Assembly (NCBI GenBank): GCA_016744295.1
Contig: JADGEQ010000024.1
Span: 38,270-102,269, forward strand
Origin: Desulfobacteraceae bacterium
GTDB taxonomy: Bacteria > Desulfobacterota > Desulfobacteria > Desulfobacterales > Desulfobacteraceae
DNA: 64,000 nt
Direction of reading: 5' to 3'
The translations under genes and the position numbers were made by a program. Positions 62,717-64,000 of this stretch are shown piece after piece. The notes beneath the pieces are model-generated. The model made no database searches, was not told where the DNA came from, and saw only the letters and a program-made list of their open reading frames with translations. Position 1 is the first letter of the stretch, and every line of letters starts with the position of its first letter.

Positions 62717-64000
62717 ATGTCGGAAAAAACAATATTTGACAACAATAAATATTTGAAAGAACAAGCCGCCGAAATCAGGCAGAGAATCAAACAGTTTGAC
62801 AATAAACTTTACCTTGAATTCGGTGGAAAACTCTTGTTTGACTACCATGCCGCCAGGGTCCTACCGGGTTATGATCCCAACATAAAGATCAGACTGCTTC
62901 AAGAACTAAAAGATCAGGCCGAAGTTCTGATCTGCATTTATGCTGGGGATATTGAGCGAAAAAAGATCCGTGCAGATTTTGGTATCACATATGAAACCGA
63001 TATCCTAAAGATTCTCGACGATTTGAAAAGTTGGGATGTTTTTGTCCGTGGAGTAATAATTACAAGGTTCGAAAATCAGCCTTCTGCGGTAATTTTTAAA
63101 AAGAAACTGGAAAGAAGAAATATCAATGTCTATACACACTACTTCACCAAAGGATATCCCACCGACGTAGACCTTATTGTCAGTGACGAGGGATATGGTG
63201 CCAACGATTACATAAAAACGGAGAAACCACTGGTGATCGTCACAGGACCAGGGCCTGGAAGTGGTAAAATGGCCACCTGTCTTTCCCAGTTATTTCACGA
63301 CCACAGGCACGGAATTCAGTCAGGTTACGCCAAGTTTGAAACCTTTCCTGTGTGGAACATGCCCTTGAAGCACCCTGTTAATGTGGCTTACGAGGCAGCC
63401 ACTGCAGATCTTGCGGATACTAATATTATTGATCCGTTTCATCTTGAGGCGTATCAGGTTCAATCGGTAAACTACAACAGGGATGTGGGTGTGTTCCCTG
63501 TGCTTCAACGAATCCTTGAGAAGATTACCGGAGATAAATGCTGTTACCAGTCACCCACTGATATGGGGGTAAACAGGGTAGGATTTGCAATTGTCGATGA
63601 TGAGGGAGCAAGAAAGGCTTCCCAGCAGGAGCTGATCCGGCGGTTATTAAGGTATCGGTGTGAATACACACTGGGACTCACAGGGAGGGAAACAGTCCAG
63701 CGTGTGGAACTTTTGATGAAGGAATTCAACGTGTGCACGGCGGATCGGACCGTGGTTCCTTTTGCCAACAAGGCCGCCAAGGAAGCGATTGAAGATCCCA
63801 GGCTTGGTCGAGATGGTATCTATGTGGGTGCAGCCATTGAACTGCCTGACGGCACCATTATCAGCGGAACCAATTCTCCCAGACTGCATGCAGCCTCCAG
63901 TGTGATTACCCGAGCCATCAAGTACCTTGCAGGCATTCCCAACAAGATTCAACTGATGCCGGAAAACATTTGCGACTCGGTCGGCAATATGAAAACCAAA
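62717..64000 (+). CDS. DUF1846 (UPF0371) family protein, partial
   Basis: From ATG 62717, 428 codons are open to the window edge, so the C-terminus is missing (family length about 490-505). Typical sequence includes 'FGGKLLFDYHAARVLPGYDPN', 'VIVTGPGPGSGKMATCLSQLFHD' with a P-loop-like GPGPGSGK (~180), 'GYAKFETFPVWNMPLKHPVNVAYEAATADL' and 'GTNSPRLHAASSV'. The family is conserved in Firmicutes and anaerobes. Structures suggest a nucleotide-binding, kinase- or synthase-like fold, but the reaction is not settled. Confidence 0.9.
   Translation, partial: MSEKTIFDNNKYLKEQAAEIRQRIKQFDNKLYLEFGGKLLFDYHAARVLPGYDPNIKIRLLQELKDQAEVLICIYAGDIERKKIRADFGITYETDILKILDDLKSWDVFVRGVIITRFENQPSAVIFKKKLERRNINVYTHYFTKGYPTDVDLIVSDEGYGANDYIKTEKPLVIVTGPGPGSGKMATCLSQLFHDHRHGIQSGYAKFETFPVWNMPLKHPVNVAYEAATADLADTNIIDPFHLEAYQVQSVNYNRDVGVFPVLQRILEKITGDKCCYQSPTDMGVNRVGFAIVDDEGARKASQQELIRRLLRYRCEYTLGLTGRETVQRVELLMKEFNVCTADRTVVPFANKAAKEAIEDPRLGRDGIYVGAAIELPDGTIISGTNSPRLHAASSVITRAIKYLAGIPNKIQLMPENICDSVGNMKTK

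Noticed and set aside
1..64000. CRISPR arrays, IS elements, phage integrase or att sites
   Set aside because: No regularly spaced repeats, transposase, integrase or tRNA-associated duplication could be seen.

Overview
The window looks like chromosomal DNA of an anaerobic, respiring Gram-negative bacterium, most likely a deltaproteobacterial sulfate reducer of the Desulfobacterales type. This is an inference from gene content: an octaheme c-type cytochrome with a membrane cytochrome b, a Tat-exported ferredoxin, a Cys-rich PAS sigma-54 activator, a TRAP transporter, a UroD-type methyltransferase homologue and multi-domain hybrid kinases. No dsr gene or rRNA is present to prove it. No tRNA, rRNA, CRISPR array or intact insertion sequence was found.

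Positions 1-26060 form an accessory island of about 26 kb whose genes mostly carry NTPase, sensor or zinc-ribbon domains. Leftward lie a coiled-coil protein, a ClpA/ClpC-type double AAA+ unfoldase, a beta-propeller and a zinc-ribbon protein running off the left edge. Rightward lie an NtrC-like AAA+ protein with a broken sigma-54 contact loop, three small zinc-ribbon proteins, a 1446-residue DUF4062-NACHT-WD40 STAND protein and an EreA/TraB-like protein. A leftward sugar-kinase-like plus AAA+ fusion follows. A rightward block then holds two HSP90-like GHKL ATPases, a zinc ribbon, a small membrane protein and a SLOG nucleotide-sensor protein with four membrane helices. The set resembles the elaborate NTP-dependent conflict (anti-phage or self/non-self) systems that combine STAND, AAA+, propeller, GHKL and SLOG-membrane modules. 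I do not recognise this exact combination, and it is the best candidate here for an undescribed system.

Positions 26061-29227 are a scar-like junction with a truncated acyl-CoA synthetase abutting a fragment of another gene, an imperfect 32-bp direct repeat, a CRP/FNR regulator and an HD hydrolase. Positions 29228-38171 are mostly housekeeping: topB, two small proteins, apt and mtnP (methylthioadenosine salvage to AMP), an EamA transporter, and a response regulator facing a hybrid histidine kinase.

Positions 38291-46157 appear to be one redox/sulfur module. A sigma-54 activator lies between two operons, each with a good -24/-12 promoter: leftward thioredoxin, ferredoxin and membrane subunit; rightward triple rhodanese, heme-less cytochrome relative, octaheme cytochrome and cytochrome b. 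Reduction of an oxidised sulfur compound is the natural guess.

Positions 46251-56284 form a catabolic cluster: GntR regulator, Asp/Glu racemase, D-cysteine desulfhydrase/CuyA-type PLP lyase, RidA, DegT-type aminotransferase, HpsN-type histidinol dehydrogenase homologue, UroD-family methyltransferase and a DctPQM transporter. Import and breakdown of a C3 sulfonate through cysteate would explain most of these and would give a sulfate reducer sulfite. Hairpins between the TRAP genes and a duplicated palindromic element suggest specific control.

Positions 56575-64000 hold an MFS transporter and a TetR regulator that share an operator, a hemolysin III homologue, a serine hydrolase, a HAD phosphatase, a YhhN protein, a 600-bp stretch without a gene, and a DUF1846 protein cut by the right edge.
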